From the NCBI GenBank assembly GCA_034769895.1, contig CM068372.1, positions 376,132,410 through 376,196,409 of the forward strand: a stretch of DNA of 64,000 bases, given 5' to 3'. Shown piece by piece: positions 11,339-23,766 of the stretch (its first letter is position 1; each line of letters starts with the position of its first letter). The notes beneath the pieces are model-generated. The model was not told the origin of the DNA, did not search any database, and saw nothing but the letters and a program-made list of their open reading frames with translations. This DNA comes from Magicicada septendecula (lineage: Eukaryota > Arthropoda > Insecta > Hemiptera > Cicadidae). The position numbers and the translations under genes are program-made.

Positions 11339-11625
11339 CAGTGGTTCTCAACCTTTTCAGGTCCGGGACCCACCTTGAAATACACTGCACTCTGTGGGAG
11401 GCATAGCCGCACTTGTAGGGGGCAACCAGTTTGTAATCATTAGTTTTTCTAACACTAAGTACTTTAAGCTCTCTTTAAATTGTTAAGACAGTAGGCCTAT
11501 ATCTTAATTATTTAAATGGAATAGGCTTTTAAGACACAGTAAATCATCTTTGAGCCCGACTTCGCGACCCACCAAACGCCCCCGGACACTGCAGTGGGTA
11601 CCGACCCATAGGTTGAGAAACGCTG
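11339..11625. mobile_element. hAT-type MITE (287 bp)
   Basis: The ends are CAGTGGTTCTCAACC and GGTTGAGAAACGCTG, a 15-bp terminal inverted repeat with two mismatches. This end type is common in hAT elements. Flanks GTACTAAGC and GTATAAGC look like a degraded 8-bp duplication with one indel. No coding capacity. Confidence 0.85.
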
Positions 11626-13916
11626 GTATAAGCGATTACTCACTGGATATCGATAACGACTACCGCATAATCGGAATTAGAGCAGGCATCATTATTGTAA
11701 AAGTATCCTTACATCTTATTAGTTTTTTACACTGCCTTATAAATTTAATTTCTTTAAAACTGTTTATTACGTGGGTTTCGCCGTTATTATGAGATCGATA
11801 CTGCCGCTGGTACACTGTAAAACCCACGGACCCTGTTTCCTATATTTCACCGGGTCACAATTTTAACATAAAATAATACTTCAAAACTGTCTATTAGTAT
11901 ACTAACACTACAATGTGTTATTATTGCAGCCGTGGGTCCGTTAATTGGCGCACTCGACCACGGCAAGTCTTACCCACACACGCACGCTCGCGCACACGAG
12001 CGTTGTTACTTATTTCCCTCCTTTCTTCGCTTATTATATAACCAACTACAGTAACTTACTATATTATTAAATAATGTGTATTGGATTTCCACATGATGTC
12101 CTTGTAATACATACAAATGACATGGATACCCGGCGCGAATACATTTTGCAACATTATATACGTACACACGAGTAAGTTTTGCACAAACGCGCGCGCGCGT
12201 GAGTGTATATTTTTAGTCGACGACATTTTACGAAGACACGTTTCGGTTAATTAATTAACGAATTACGCAAAAGAAAAAAATTCTTCGAAAGCGAGAAAGA
12301 ACCGCGACCGGTGTTTACGTGCGAAGCACAGAGATGTCGCAATCGGATCATTAATTATGTACGCACGGAGGTAAAAACGTTCTGAATAAACTGGAAATTC
12401 GTTTCTGCAAACGATAGCACAGCACGCGTGTTTGTTGCGAATTCTGACATACTTCATTGCTTTCACCTACCCCCGTGCTGTCAAACACTCGCAGGAGAAC
12501 CGCGTTGGGCCTGATATCTTCACACTACGTGTTTGTTGTAAGAAAATATGATCTCACGGAGGGACGTACACAGCATTTTAATTTACCAGTACCAACGCCA
12601 GTTGTGCGGAATCAACTTATCAGTGACGTGATAATTTAATATTAAACATTTCTGGACGTGCTGTGAAAAATCACCTTGTTAAAGTAAACAAATTATAGCC
12701 TATTATTAAACCTACATAATTCGAACAGAAACAGGTGAAAACAAATTTAAATCCTATATTACATACATACTATAATTCAAAATATTCTCAGTACTTGTAG
12801 AATATCATGATTAGAAAGATGAAGAAATGAGGTCATACGGAAATGAATGAAAATAAACATACATAGAAAAACAAATTATATTACTATACCGTGACAATGC
12901 CAATAGAAACCGTTAAAACCCGTTTAAATCTTTTATTATACATTTATTATAATTAGTATTCACAATAAACAATATTTTTTTAATTTTTTTTGCGAGTATA
13001 TTGTTTCATTTGTATTTTTGTACTGTTTCGACAGTTTGTAAGTACTGTTAGCCATCATCATTATCATCATAACAAATATTGTTTATTATTAATATTTAAT
13101 AATAACAAGAATAATTGTGACCAATTATGACTACAATTTTACATATTCTCAGTGCGTAAGGTACTCTCTCTCTCTCTCTCTCCCTCTCTCTCTCTTTCTC
13201 TCTCACTCATCACACAATATTATATGTATTTCTACGATATGGAATCAACTTCATCAGAAATATAAAACTGAATGCAAATGATCATTTTTGGCATATTTAT
13301 TGTTAAAGACAGGGGTTTTATTTTGTAAATGGAGTTCTGAGTTTTATGTATATTAAACAATTTATATTCATGATGACTTATATGCGAAAAGCCATAAAAT
13401 GAACATACAATTTTAGATAATTTGCTGCAGGTCTAGAATAATTCTTAACCAGAATAAGCGGAACCGGACTGTAATATCCACATTTAAAATAAATAATAAA
13501 TAATAATTAATCACAGCGTTAGAATTCCAGTCAAGAGTTCAGATCATACTCGTACAAGATCAGTTGACATCGGTTATTCGAACGGGATACAAGTGTGTTT
13601 CCCTGCAGACAATAAGCTCAAGTTTGGAGGAACACAAGTCCGCGAATTCACCGCATTAAACACTGACGATCACGGAGAAATAATGTTGAGTAAACAAGTG
13701 TTAGTTCGAACGCAAGCAGCGGTGTATTTTGTGTACGACGGTCTCGGTCAGATGATACGAAACAACGTTTTTACCTGATCTTACGCGGTCAATTGTGCCC
13801 CGAAATTTCACTTACTGACCGAATCTGTCATTTAGAAATGTTCCTATTCTGAACTTCGATGATATTTCAATTCATTAGTGTGAGTAACCTCTTTCTTCCA
13901 ATATTCTTGTTACGTT
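11626..13916. other. Unassigned, AT-rich with microsatellites
   Basis: A short (CG)n run is at about 12188-12201 and a (CT)n run is at 13163-13206. The 13593-13778 frame (61 codons) has no recognisable motif. I see no gene. Confidence 0.45.
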
Positions 13917-13971
13917 TGGTTAGGTTAGGTTAGGTTCGGGTAGGTGTGGTTAGGTTAGGTTAGGATAGGTC
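13917..13971 (+). repeat. Degenerate (TTAGG)n interstitial telomere-like repeat
   Basis: Runs of GGTTAGGTTAGGTTAGG occur twice, separated by degenerate units (GGTTCGGGTAGGTGTGG). TTAGG is the ancestral insect telomere repeat. The surroundings are ordinary sequence, so this is an internal tract and not a chromosome end. Confidence 0.8.
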
Positions 13972-13989
13972 AAGATATGTTTGGATAGG

Positions 13990-15790
13990 CTAGGATTACA
14001 ATATAATGGTAATTCCTGTATTATTATAATAACATGAGATTCATTTGGTCGTAACTGACCGGGTCCAAATTTCCACCTCGGTCGCAACTGACTGGGTTTT
14101 ATGCAAATGAGCTAGCAAATGACCACGTTCCATTTAAGGCGGGGGGACGAATGGAACCGGACCCCTCCCCACAGGATGGAAAAATGTTGACTAGGAAATA
14201 ATGTTTCAATATCTTGTAAACAATGTTCGAATAGCATGCCTTTTTATTGTGTCACTACCCTAAAGCTTCTTGGGATTGATTTTAGGATGTTCAGCATAGA
14301 TTTTTCAGCCACTTTGAAGATTGTAATAGCGATTAGTCTTAACTTGCTTTCTCTTTTGCATGAAGCGTACATGAGCGAGCCCTCCCCCCCCCCATGCCAA
14401 ATTCTAGATACGCCACCCACCGCAGGTTAAAATCGTTACTTTCAAATTTCAATCATTGTTTACCAAATTAATTATTGCGTGGAAGTAAAGTGGCACACCG
14501 TTTTAGTACCTAGAAAACCAAGTGATTTGCCATACCGTAAAGCAGATAAGAAAAGTGTCAGATCGCAAAGAATGAACGTAAGTAAACTGCCACAACACGA
14601 CCGCGCAGGACTGCTGGTAGGTGTTGTTTGCGTTATACTACTGTTACGTGCCGTTCAAAAGAGTTGTCACCTGATTTCGTTGTAGATATTAAAATAACTC
14701 TATCCTGCTAAAACTTTCCTCTCGGTGTAATGGCTCATATAAAAACAAAGCATCAAGAGCTATAGTCCCATCGTATTCTATGCGAAAAACTTCAAAAATT
14801 AGCATTTTATTCTGCGAAATATTTGAAAAGGTCATTGCTGTTTGTATAGCAAGTTTTTCACTACGTTTAAGATTGTAAGGGTGTTTAATTATGTATACAC
14901 ATTGATGAAAATATTTTTCAATAACTTAAACACAAAGTCATACTAAGTAATATTTGTAAAAAACCAAAAAAAAAATAGTAATGGATATTAAACACAGTGG
15001 CGTAACTAGGATCTGTTCCTGGTGGGGGGGGGAGACAATCTTTAAGGTTGGATTCCCTCATTTTCTTCACGGAAAAAGGGAAATCTTACCCATACAGGCC
15101 TAATTCAATATATTCGTATCAGCAATATTAATATATCTATTATAATCCGTACGTAACTTTTGTGCCGTCCAACTGTGAGGCTATGACGAGGTAACATGAC
15201 TCGACATTACGCGCGTAGTAAACGATGTTTGTAGTAATGTGTTGTATTGTGTTGCAGCGGGGAACGCACAGAGGATTCATCCATTACGTAAGTAATGTGG
15301 CGGTGGTGCACAAACCCATGACTAACAAACAGCGTTACGTCAGTCTCTATGTACTGTGTATTTACTCTGTGTGTTGTTTGACAACTACACAGTACCGATG
15401 TCAGCGACTTGTTTCTATTTCTACACACATACACGCTACGACATTTGAAAACACAACGATCGTGGTGAAGTTAACCGACTTTTAAGAACGTACACTGATT
15501 ATCGGGAACAACGGTGAGAAAACTGTTCTCGTTAAGCGATGTTTGATAACTGAACCGTCACAGCAAAAAATGTCAGTTTACCGAAATTATAGGGGATAGC
15601 GTACACTAAAAAAAAACATGGTCCTCAGACGGCATAAAAAATAAAAAAGTACACCGATGTTAATGAACCATGATCGTCAGACGTAAAAAACTGAAACTAA
15701 ATGACAATATTTCGTATTTTTATTGTACGAAACTTTAAAATTTCAAAAATCGCCTTTCAATTTCATTAAAGTCTGTCTGTCTTCTGCCTG

Positions 15791-15793
<3 letters not shown>
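13990..15793. other. Unassigned; possible hAT-type ends
   Basis: A short diverged direct repeat (GGTCGTAACTGACCGGGT and GGTCGCAACTGACTGGGT) lies at 14047-14097. TACGCCAC at about 14408-14415, preceded by a C run, could be a right end. CAGTGGCGTAACTAGGA at about 14995, followed by a G run, could be a left end of another hAT-like element. Neither can be paired confidently. No gene is seen. Confidence 0.35.
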
Positions 15794-15874
<81 letters not shown>

Positions 15875-15880
15875 TGTCTC
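15794..15880. repeat. (CT)n microsatellite
   Basis: About 78 bp of uninterrupted CT, then a short imperfect end. The Ser/Leu-rich frame through it is an artefact of the repeat. Confidence 0.97.
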
Positions 15881-16409
15881 CCTACACACACTTTGGAGCG
15901 CGGGCTACCACCATACTGTACGTATAATTTATTTGCAATACCTTTGTTGCATAAATATGCAGCGCTATTATTGAAACTACAAAAGAATTCGAATTAAATG
16001 TGACTACATTTTTTTTGTCAAGAGAAATTACACGAGATAATTTTTTTAACATTTAGGTGTACTGAAGACACGCTTACAGATTCAATCAACGGCAGAAGTC
16101 CGAATTAGTTACCGTATTATTTACTAAAAAATATCTAATTTCAGCAAATTCTAATTACAATATCAGAAAATCTAGAAACTTAAAAACATCAACAAAATTA
16201 ATTCATTCAAGGCCGTAGAACCACTTCGGGATTTAGCCAGACATTCAGAGATTGGCATTTTTCAAATACATCAAAACATATTTTTTGAGAAACAGTAAAC
16301 CCTTCGTGGTATAAACGTTAAAAACAGGTAGATACAGATAGATTTAAAATGGCTTTGAAAATGTCACAGAACTTCTCGCTGTTATCTCCTTGGTGACAAT
16401 ACAAATCAC

Positions 16410-16870
16410 ATACGCAAAGAAATTACTACCAGAATTAACGCTGGAACCAGAGCATTTTTATCCTACGCCGTTTTGTCACATCAAAAGATCAGCCGAAAAG
16501 TGCCTGTTGAAAACCAAAACTAGTAGTGCTGTATGGAAGTGAGACATAGACGACGGACACTTGGAAAACAACAGAAGCTAACTAGTTTTGAGAACAGAAT
16601 CATGGCAGAAAGTAACGAATGACGATTAAGAGAAACATAAGAAATTAGAAGAATAACAGGTCAGGTCCCCATAACAGGAGAAATTACAGCTAGAAGATGA
16701 GGGTGGATTGGTCAAGTTTTAAGAGATGTGAGAGAGATAATGAGAGAGTCAATGAGAGAGATATCAAGGAAAATACATTTAACCAACCTACTGGAAAAAG
16801 GTCACTAGGAAGACTTAAAGAACAAGACTTAAAGATAATTTAAAAATTAATCCTAGAAGCACTGAAAAAA
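16410..16870 (+). pseudogene. LINE ORF2 C-terminal remnant
   Basis: Interrupted frames give RINAGTRAFLSYAVL, VVLYGSET, WKTTEAN, and RVDWSSFKR with GRLKEQDLK. The LYGSET, TEA and GR blocks in this order are the C-terminal half of a non-LTR ORF2. There are many stops and shifts, so the copy is old. A poly-A-like stretch at 16866-16875 may be the end. Confidence 0.72.
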
Positions 16871-16874
16871 AAAA

Positions 16875-19445
16875 CAAGAAAACTGGAAAATAACACTATA
16901 GTGGTCAAAAATTTTTTAAATTTATAATTTTGTGATCAAGAGGTACGCTCACACACACACGAGTTAACAACCCAGGCCAGAGTCGTAAATATGAACAATT
17001 AGACACACGTCAGACCGACGCCAGTGAAGAAACAATGAGGAAACGTCCGACTACACGTAACAATAGAAATTGGGAACATCGTTGACAGAACGAACTCAGC
17101 TCCGATTTACAACACCAAAACAAACCAGACAAAAGGCATAGCCTGGTAGCCCGGCTACGCAGAAGTTAGAAGGAACACATGCTGTGGGGTTAAGTTGTAA
17201 CGCGCGTACGTATGAATGAGATACTCAATAACAAAGGGTGCAGAGAGGTTTTGACGAATATGTAGACAACGGGACGGGTATTCAATGAATACGAGATACG
17301 TACTCGGCCCAGCGTGAAAACAAACCAGGATGACAAGTCAGATTTACAACTAGAAATCGTGGGACCAGTCCAGGGATGACGTCCAGCGAAGAGTTGGTAC
17401 TTGACGGAAAAAAACGAAGGGTGACCGAACAATGGACCAAACACTGCAGATTGTTAACAAAGGCGATAACAGAGAGCCTCGACAACAAGGAAACAAAGGA
17501 TTGATGGACAGGCGGGCAATTGCTCCACTTTCCGAGAAACAACGCAACGTTCGTCGCTGGGGTACTCCGTGGGATGCCCAACGACCAACCAGAATTTAGC
17601 ATCTTCCAAAGGAACTGGTGGAGAGAGTAGTGACGACTTGGACGACGAATCAGGAAACCGATAACCATAGATCTGCAAGGTGGAAGGAAATCCTGAACAT
17701 ATCAACAACGGCCATAGGCGTGGACATGAGAAAATTGCATTCTGGTAGAGGGTGCTTGATAAAAACTGTTTACAAGGACGCGGAGCTCAGTAGTAGTGGC
17801 AGTAGCAATAGTTGTAATAGTTTACTCGGTGGTTTACTCAGTTCTTACTCCGACTTACTAAAATTTTAAATCAGTTAGTCAGTCAGTGACACAGTTATAA
17901 CCAAGTCTCGGTCTTAGTCGAACTTTGACATTTTCAATTCAATCTCCGTCTTACAAAACGTTGTGTTCGATAGATCATCTAAGTTACCGAACTTACCGCA
18001 GTAACACGCAGTGCGAGTATACATAAACATCGTTAAAATGTCAAGTGTATACGAGAAACTTTAGAATACGTTCGGCATGCATATTAAGCATTACGAGTGA
18101 ATTAACATTTCGACAGTAGAACATTGTGCGACAATTCAGACATTATGAAACATTATCCAACCATAATCATTCTAATTTTGAGCACATGAACTAAGTGGAT
18201 TAACACTCATGAACACTAGTGCATACATAGCGCGCATCACGTCCAAGGTAGACAAAAGTATCTAGCTACATGAATCACGCTTACAGTAAACACTTAATCA
18301 AACTACACCAATAATAATGATAGCATTTTACTACATAAAACTGTAAAGACACTTATTCCAAGCGGATAAATCCGACATCACACTACACAGAACGCGAGTG
18401 GGGATTATCGCGAGTTAAAGTGTCAGTGCGCATCCATCAACAGCAGTAACCACGTACATGGAACTATCAACGGATAGGATACCACACCGATGGAATTGTG
18501 GATATGCTTTTCCGAGTTAAGTCCTTATGTTCTTAATACTAGTTAATACTTACTACTGCACTGTCTCTTTTCAAAGAGCTACACCCGAGAAAATCTATAC
18601 AAATCGTAAAATGATAATGTTAAATAGTAAAATCACTCATCTGAGGGCATTAATGAACGCATTTAGCTTAGAATGAAGTATATTTGATTGTTTATTGTTT
18701 GTGCATGTTTATATTATTGTGCGTTGTATTTTATAGCATTGTATGTCTTGTTTTTCAGGGAACAACGAAATGAATATTATTATGATTTATGTTATTACGT
18801 GTTTTGTTTAAATGTATTTACAGGACATAATTTCATTTGTATATCAAGAATTTACTTATTCAATAATGTGTAATAAATAAGTATTTATTGCGTTATGTAT
18901 ATCTTGCGTTCATTATTGCACTCAACCTCAAATAATTAATTTGTCATGTTTCAATAAATTCTGTCTTATTGCTTACAATGATAATTAAGAGTCTCAATAA
19001 TTATGCTGATTAACAGTGAATACACTCAATCACCCAGTAAATTGTCAGAATAATATATTTGCGTAATTATATTGATTTGATAAATATTCAACTTAATTGA
19101 ATAATTTAATAATTTACATAAATTAGCATAATTGCACTAAATGTAAATGGCTCCCAAAGAACGTGGGGCACAACAAATTTAAATTAGAGTCAAATTTGTT
19201 AAAACACCACCGCTCAGGAATGGAAAGGCACTGTCAGGGAGGCTAAAACGCTACAACGGTTATCTGACCATAAGAAGTAAGTGTAGTCATTAAAAGATAT
19301 CAGCGTTTAGAGGAGAATTACCAAAATCTGGGTCAGGCGTCCCCGATCAAAGTGGTCTCCTCGGAACGCAGAAGATCGGGTATAGGTTAGGGCACTCTCT
19401 TGCCGTTGAGGTGAGAAACCGCCTCAGAAGGCGGACGAGCCACAA
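16875..19445. other. Unassigned, AT-rich in the right half
   Basis: Overlapping minus-strand frames at 17190-17708 look long but show no domain, and the plus strand through them is also partly open (17618-17869), so neither is supported. From 18500 to 19140 the DNA is AT-rich and featureless. Confidence 0.4.
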
Positions 19446-19449
19446 GGTG

Positions 19450-19990
19450 ACCAAAACCGTAGGATGAAGAAAGCAAACGAAAACCATTCCATTAACGTTC
19501 TTAACGACATTCGTAGCATTGACTGTTGGCAAAATATTATGAAGTGAAGGGTTGGACTTATTAGCCATATTATGCGTTACGAGATTTTGAGATTTTTATA
19601 AAAACAATAATAGTAGTTTAACACTGAAGGGAAAAGAGAAAGCGGAAGACCGATACTCCAATATATGGAACAGACCATTCTTGATGTAAGTCGTAATTCC
19701 TATGAGGAGACGAAACGGAAAGCGTGGAGAAGGTTGGTGTGGAGAACTGCTACAAAGCAATCTGGGAATTGCCAGTTGACGAAGGAAGGAAGACTGGTGT
19801 GGAGAACTGCTACAAAGCAATCTGGGGATTGCCAGTTGACGAAGGAAGGAAGACTGGTGTGGAGAACTGCTACAAAGCAATCTGGGGATTGCCAGTTGAC
19901 GAAGGAAGGACGACTGGTGTGGAGAACTGCTACAAAGCAATCTGGGGATTGCCAGTTCACGAAGGAAGGAAGAAAGGAGGGTTAGGTGTG
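19450..19990 (+). pseudogene. LINE ORF2 C-terminal end with in-frame 20-residue repeat
   Basis: The frame from 19665 reads MEQTILDVSRNSYEETKRKA and then WRTATKQSGDCQLTKEG repeated. It resembles the last residues of a LINE ORF2 (GRP-type, QYMEQTI.DV.RNSYEE..R.A..R..WRTAT). Upstream, ISHIMRY and a REKRKRK block are in other frames. The C-terminal tip has been amplified four times as a 60-bp minisatellite without breaking the frame. The copy itself is inert. Confidence 0.7.
19734..19973 (+). repeat. 60-bp minisatellite, four units
   Basis: The unit starts GGTGTGGAGAACTGCTACAA and repeats exactly every 60 bp. Differences between units are single bases (GGGAATTG versus GGGGATTG, and GTTGAC versus GTTCAC). 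Because 60 is a multiple of three, three forward and reverse frames stay open, which explains the overlapping ORFs. Confidence 0.97.
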
Positions 19991-20468
19991 GTGGTAAAAT
20001 GTAAAAATGCCCTAACGAACACGGAACGCATACTGACTGTTTGAAGAAAGAGAAGACAGACCACTAAAAACATTGAAACTAACGGATCTAACAACCGTTT
20101 TTGTAAATATAATACAATGAATTCGAGAACATTCAATGGAATATTACCGGACAAGTCATGTGATTTGGGCTAGGAATTACATAAGCACTACTTATAGTCT
20201 TGTAGCAGACATGTACATACAAAACAGTCTATTAAGAAAAAAAAAAAACAATTGACACTTTGTTTACCCGATAACAATGCACTAGAAAGATTAAATGTGA
20301 CCTAATTTTTTTCAAGCCAGGAAAGTCGTTGATAATGCTCGTTTGTGCAGGAAGTGAATAGCTTTTAGGTGGTTCTAAGAAAATCACGAGAAGTAATGAC
20401 ACAGCAAGATTTATAAACACGCAATATTTGGTCTGACTGTCTAACTGCTGAAAAGTGCCCATTACGGC
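19991..20468. other. Unassigned
   Basis: No gene or repeat recognised apart from a 12-bp A run at about 20236. Confidence 0.4.
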
Positions 20469-20476
20469 TTTCGTTT

Positions 20477-21459
20477 TAGAGGTGTGCTAAATTAGAATTT
20501 GAAAATAACAGACACGAGTGAAACCGTTCCAAAAAATAACACGTACAAATACCTGTTATTATATATGTATTATACATATACCTGTATTATATAATTTGTT
20601 ATCAGAAATAAATTGAAACTAAAAGTATTAACAGTGTTACTTTACACTGACTTTATTAAGCTGTTACTGTTTACAATAAAATTAGGAACAAGACAATTTA
20701 TAGGCCTATCTCCCTTTGGGAATACTAATTTAAGTTTTCACTAGGAGTAAACAAATTGAATAGATTTAATATTAAATTATTGATTCCACTTTGGTTAGAC
20801 AATCAGTTGCGAAACTCAGGCAATGAAATTTAGAGTGCACGTAACAGCACAACAAATTAATGTCAAAAAAATTTACGTGAGATGTGCAGTGAAGTTAAAA
20901 TCATCTCCGAAATCACATTAACAAAAAGTACTACATGGCCTATCAGCCACTCTGTAGGTTATAACACAATATAATTCGCTTTTTCAAAATTTACCAAGTA
21001 GGTAAATAGTATAATATAATTTGTTAATATAATCTGTGTTATATTTCTGCATTACACACGAGAATAAATGTAACATCAGTATGAATTTTTTTCACTTATT
21101 AAAAACAGCTTCGTCTCTTTGGCACAGAGATATTCTGAACCTCCATGTTTTGCTTCGTTTCGTACTTGTATGGCAATCGGCACATGCGCAGAATGAAGTA
21201 GGCCTATTCAGTACCAAAAAGAGGCTTTGTACTCGTAATACTCGTAGTACTCGTTTACTTGTTTATTCGTTAGTTGCGTGGGGGGGGGGGTCCCGCAACT
21301 CGGAACTGCGAGTAATCGAAACGGGTATTTATCATTGGACTTTTCAGTTATCGTTGAATCGGAACAGGTATTTCAACTTTTCAGTCACTGTTATATTCGT
21401 TCCACAAAAATAATCGTTCCAAAATACCTGTTATAGGTAGCTATATCGGCCCACCTCTA
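20477..21459 (-). mobile_element. Non-autonomous hAT-type element, copy 2 (983 bp, inverted)
   Basis: It begins TAGAGGTGTGCTAAATT and ends TCGGCCCACCTCTA, the reverse complement of copy 1. Flanks TTTCGTTT (20469-20476) and GTTCATTT (21460-21467) agree at 6 of 8 positions, an eroded target duplication. The internal marker CCCTTTGGGAATAC is shared with copies 1 and 3. The 125-codon frame at 21036 is not conserved in the other copies and is not a gene. Confidence 0.82.
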
Positions 21460-21769
21460 GTTCATTTTAATTTCGTTCCCCACCAATAAACCTTCGACCA
21501 CACTAAACATGTAAAACGTATTAAGGAATTCACTGAACTTGACGGAAACGACGTGTAAAACTAGAACGGTTCCTGATTCGCAGAACTTACTCACTGTTTT
21601 GAACGAAACAGATTCACTGCCAGATAAATTTAAGAATTATATAATTTTAAGTTAGCAGGAAAATTTCAAAAAAATCAGACTATTTACATTTTTTTGTCAA
21701 ATAACTGTAACGCAGACAGTCATACAATAAACAAACATTACAATTCCAGTACAATACAACTTTCAAATG

Positions 21770-22200
21770 TTTTTTGGACCTCTGGGTTCCTAAAATTTTG
21801 AAATTTCCAAAACTGTAGAAAATATTCACATTTTAGTTAAAACTCTCTTTAATTTGATACCCCACATAGATTTTCCGATTTTATCAAAATGTTGACCCCA
21901 CTTTTTGAGCACCGACGTCCCAAAATTTTGAAATTTCCAAAAGTGAACACTATATTCTGCTTCTGGTTGAAACTGCCGTTACTTTGTTACAGCGCACGAA
22001 TTTATTCGATTTGTTTTTTGAGAATTTTGATCCCCTGATATTTTTCCCACCCGCCTCCTTATTTTGATGAGCGGGGGGAGAATCTAGTAAACAATAGGGG
22101 TAGGTGTAGGATAAAAGTATGGACTTGCTCGTCACGTTTTGAGAAAATCGGCTGACGCATTCAAAAGTTATTGCGAGACTCGCTGCGCTCGTTCAAATAT
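21770..22200 (-). repeat. Dispersed repeat (copy 2 of the 5941-6480 family)
   Basis: Read on the minus strand, it follows copy 1: AATGCGTCAGCCGATTTTCT, a G/C-rich bend, then two rounds of TTTGGAAATTTCAAAATTTT with GTATCAAATTAAAGAGAGTT between them. The two-round organisation is the same as in copy 1, so the internal duplication belongs to the element. Confidence 0.7.
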
Positions 22201-22204
22201 TATA

Positions 22205-22690
22205 AAGCTCTGAGGGAACGATCACGATTGAATATCGGAACACAAAATAAACATTTTTTTAAAATATTTACTTACTTTCACGGTACGTAATGGTAAAACA
22301 CACAAGTGGGAATATTTTGCTGTTACTACCTATTTTGTCTACGGCAGTACTAAACTTGCAAAATTGCTACTTTCTTCACATTTTTGCGTTTAGCAAGGAC
22401 CCAAAGGAAAGGCGAAAATTTGGTTGCGCATTGCAAAAAAAAAAAAATATGCGTATAAAATCTTTTAATCTAAAATAAACGTTCTATGTATTTTCATTAT
22501 TTTGATTTTTTTACAAACATCAGTTTTTTCGTGAGAAACGACTAGAAATTTCGCATAACTAACTTACACAAATTTCCTAACCGATCTCTTTCTGGAACCG
22601 AAATAAATTAAAAATCTTCTTGTCGAGATCCGACTGAGATTAGGCTACAGTAACTTTATTATCAAAAAATACGTTTAGCGTAATTTCTTT
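22205..22690. other. Unassigned, AT-rich
   Basis: Nothing recognised. There is an A run at 22434-22447. Confidence 0.4.
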
Positions 22691-22695
22691 GTGAA

Positions 22696-22871
22696 CAAAT
22701 CTTATCCACACAGATTATATCGCACCAACTGTTCACAAACAAATCTTATCCACGCAGATTATATCGCACCAACTGTTCACAAGCAAATCTTATCCACACA
22801 GATTATATCGCACCAACTGTTCACAAACAAATCTTATCCACACAGAGTATATCGCATCAACCGTTTACAAA
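22696..22871. repeat. 44-bp tandem repeat, four units
   Basis: Units start at 22696, 22740, 22784 and 22828 (CAAATCTTATCCACACAGAT and 24 more bases). The last unit is the most diverged and runs into an A tract. 44 is not a multiple of three. No spacer structure is present. Confidence 0.95.
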
Positions 22872-23225
22872 AAAAAAACACGGGAGGCGAAAAATATTAA
22901 GCGGGCGCCGAACTGTTACAGTTTAACAGAAAATAATATTTTCCGGCAGCGTCAAATAATTGAAAGTGCGTACAAGAAACAAATATCTGCATTGGTGTTT
23001 GAACGAAATGCCCATACTTAATGGTGTCCATTAAAACGTTTGGTGGAACAAAACTGTCGTATAGAAATGTCGATAAGATACAAGTCAATATAGAATTTAT
23101 AAATGCAGATACAGACTTGTTTTAAAGCTTACGTGGACCTACGATGTCCTCCCTTGGGGGCTCAGCTAGCATTCCAAACAGAAAAATTTTACAAATCAAA
23201 AAGGACGGATGGTGCGCTAGTTCAA
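22872..23225. other. Unassigned
   Basis: No gene recognised. Confidence 0.4.
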
Positions 23226-23450
23226 CCATATGTGTAGGACCATCAAGAGAACTCTAAAATCAAAGAGGAAAGAAACACGCCTGGCGTTCGACAAGGTGAT
23301 GGCCCTCCCCACACTTCTCTGTTGGTCTGAGAATTGGACTTTGCCGAAGTCGCAGGCCAATCGTATTCAAGCGGCAGAATGAGATTTCTCAGGTAAGTGG
23401 GAGGATATACTGTTCAAGATAACAGAAGAAATGTTGGTGTACGGAAGGAA
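23226..23450 (+). pseudogene. LINE ORF2 C-terminal fragment
   Basis: Shifted frames read TLKSKRK, VMALP-like and ENWTLPKSQANRIQAAE, then MRFLR. The NRIQAAEMRFLR block with the preceding ENWT is a hallmark of the same LINE C-terminal region as 7480-7790. Frameshifts and stops are frequent. It abuts a family C repeat. Confidence 0.7.
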
Positions 23451-23454
23451 CTTT

Positions 23455-23640
23455 AACAACAGAGTCTTTAGATCGGTAGGTTGTTGGGTTGTTAGGTCAT
23501 TCACAGCTTCTGAGGACGATCCCAGATTCTAGCAAGCAAAATATTACGATGTAAGCAGTCCGAGAAGCATGGAAGGAGGGAAGCATATTACGATGGAAGC
23601 AGTACGGGTTTACCCGTGGGAAAACGGGTTCCAAAATTCA
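23455..23640 (+). mobile_element. Family C foldback-type repeat, hammerhead core truncated
   Basis: GCTTCTGAGGACGATCCCAG is shared with 7791-8035. Core CTGAGGA is at 23510-23516, but the 3' half (GGATC-GAA-ACGT) is deleted and CAAGCAA follows directly. A second partial round (ATTACGATGGAAGCAGTACG) lies at about 23588. Confidence 0.55.
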
Positions 23641-23766
23641 CATACACTTCTTAATTTACAAAAAATTGTAGAAAAATTATAGTTTTCATTAATCTTGTTT
23701 ACAGAGCTTTAAATTAATTCTGGTATAAAAAAAAACCTAAAACACTTAGAAGTTCGTAAATCATAT

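Noticed and set aside
13917..13971. Chromosome end
   Set aside because: The tract is about 55 bp, degenerate and flanked by ordinary DNA on both sides.
17190..17869. Overlapping minus frames of 84-128 codons and a plus frame of 83
   Set aside because: Open frames on both strands overlap and no motif is recognisable. I expect chance.
21036..21413. 125-codon frame
   Set aside because: It lies inside hAT-type copy 2 and is not conserved in copies 1 and 3.
22696..22871. CRISPR-like array
   Set aside because: The 44-bp units are head-to-tail without spacers, and the genome is eukaryotic.
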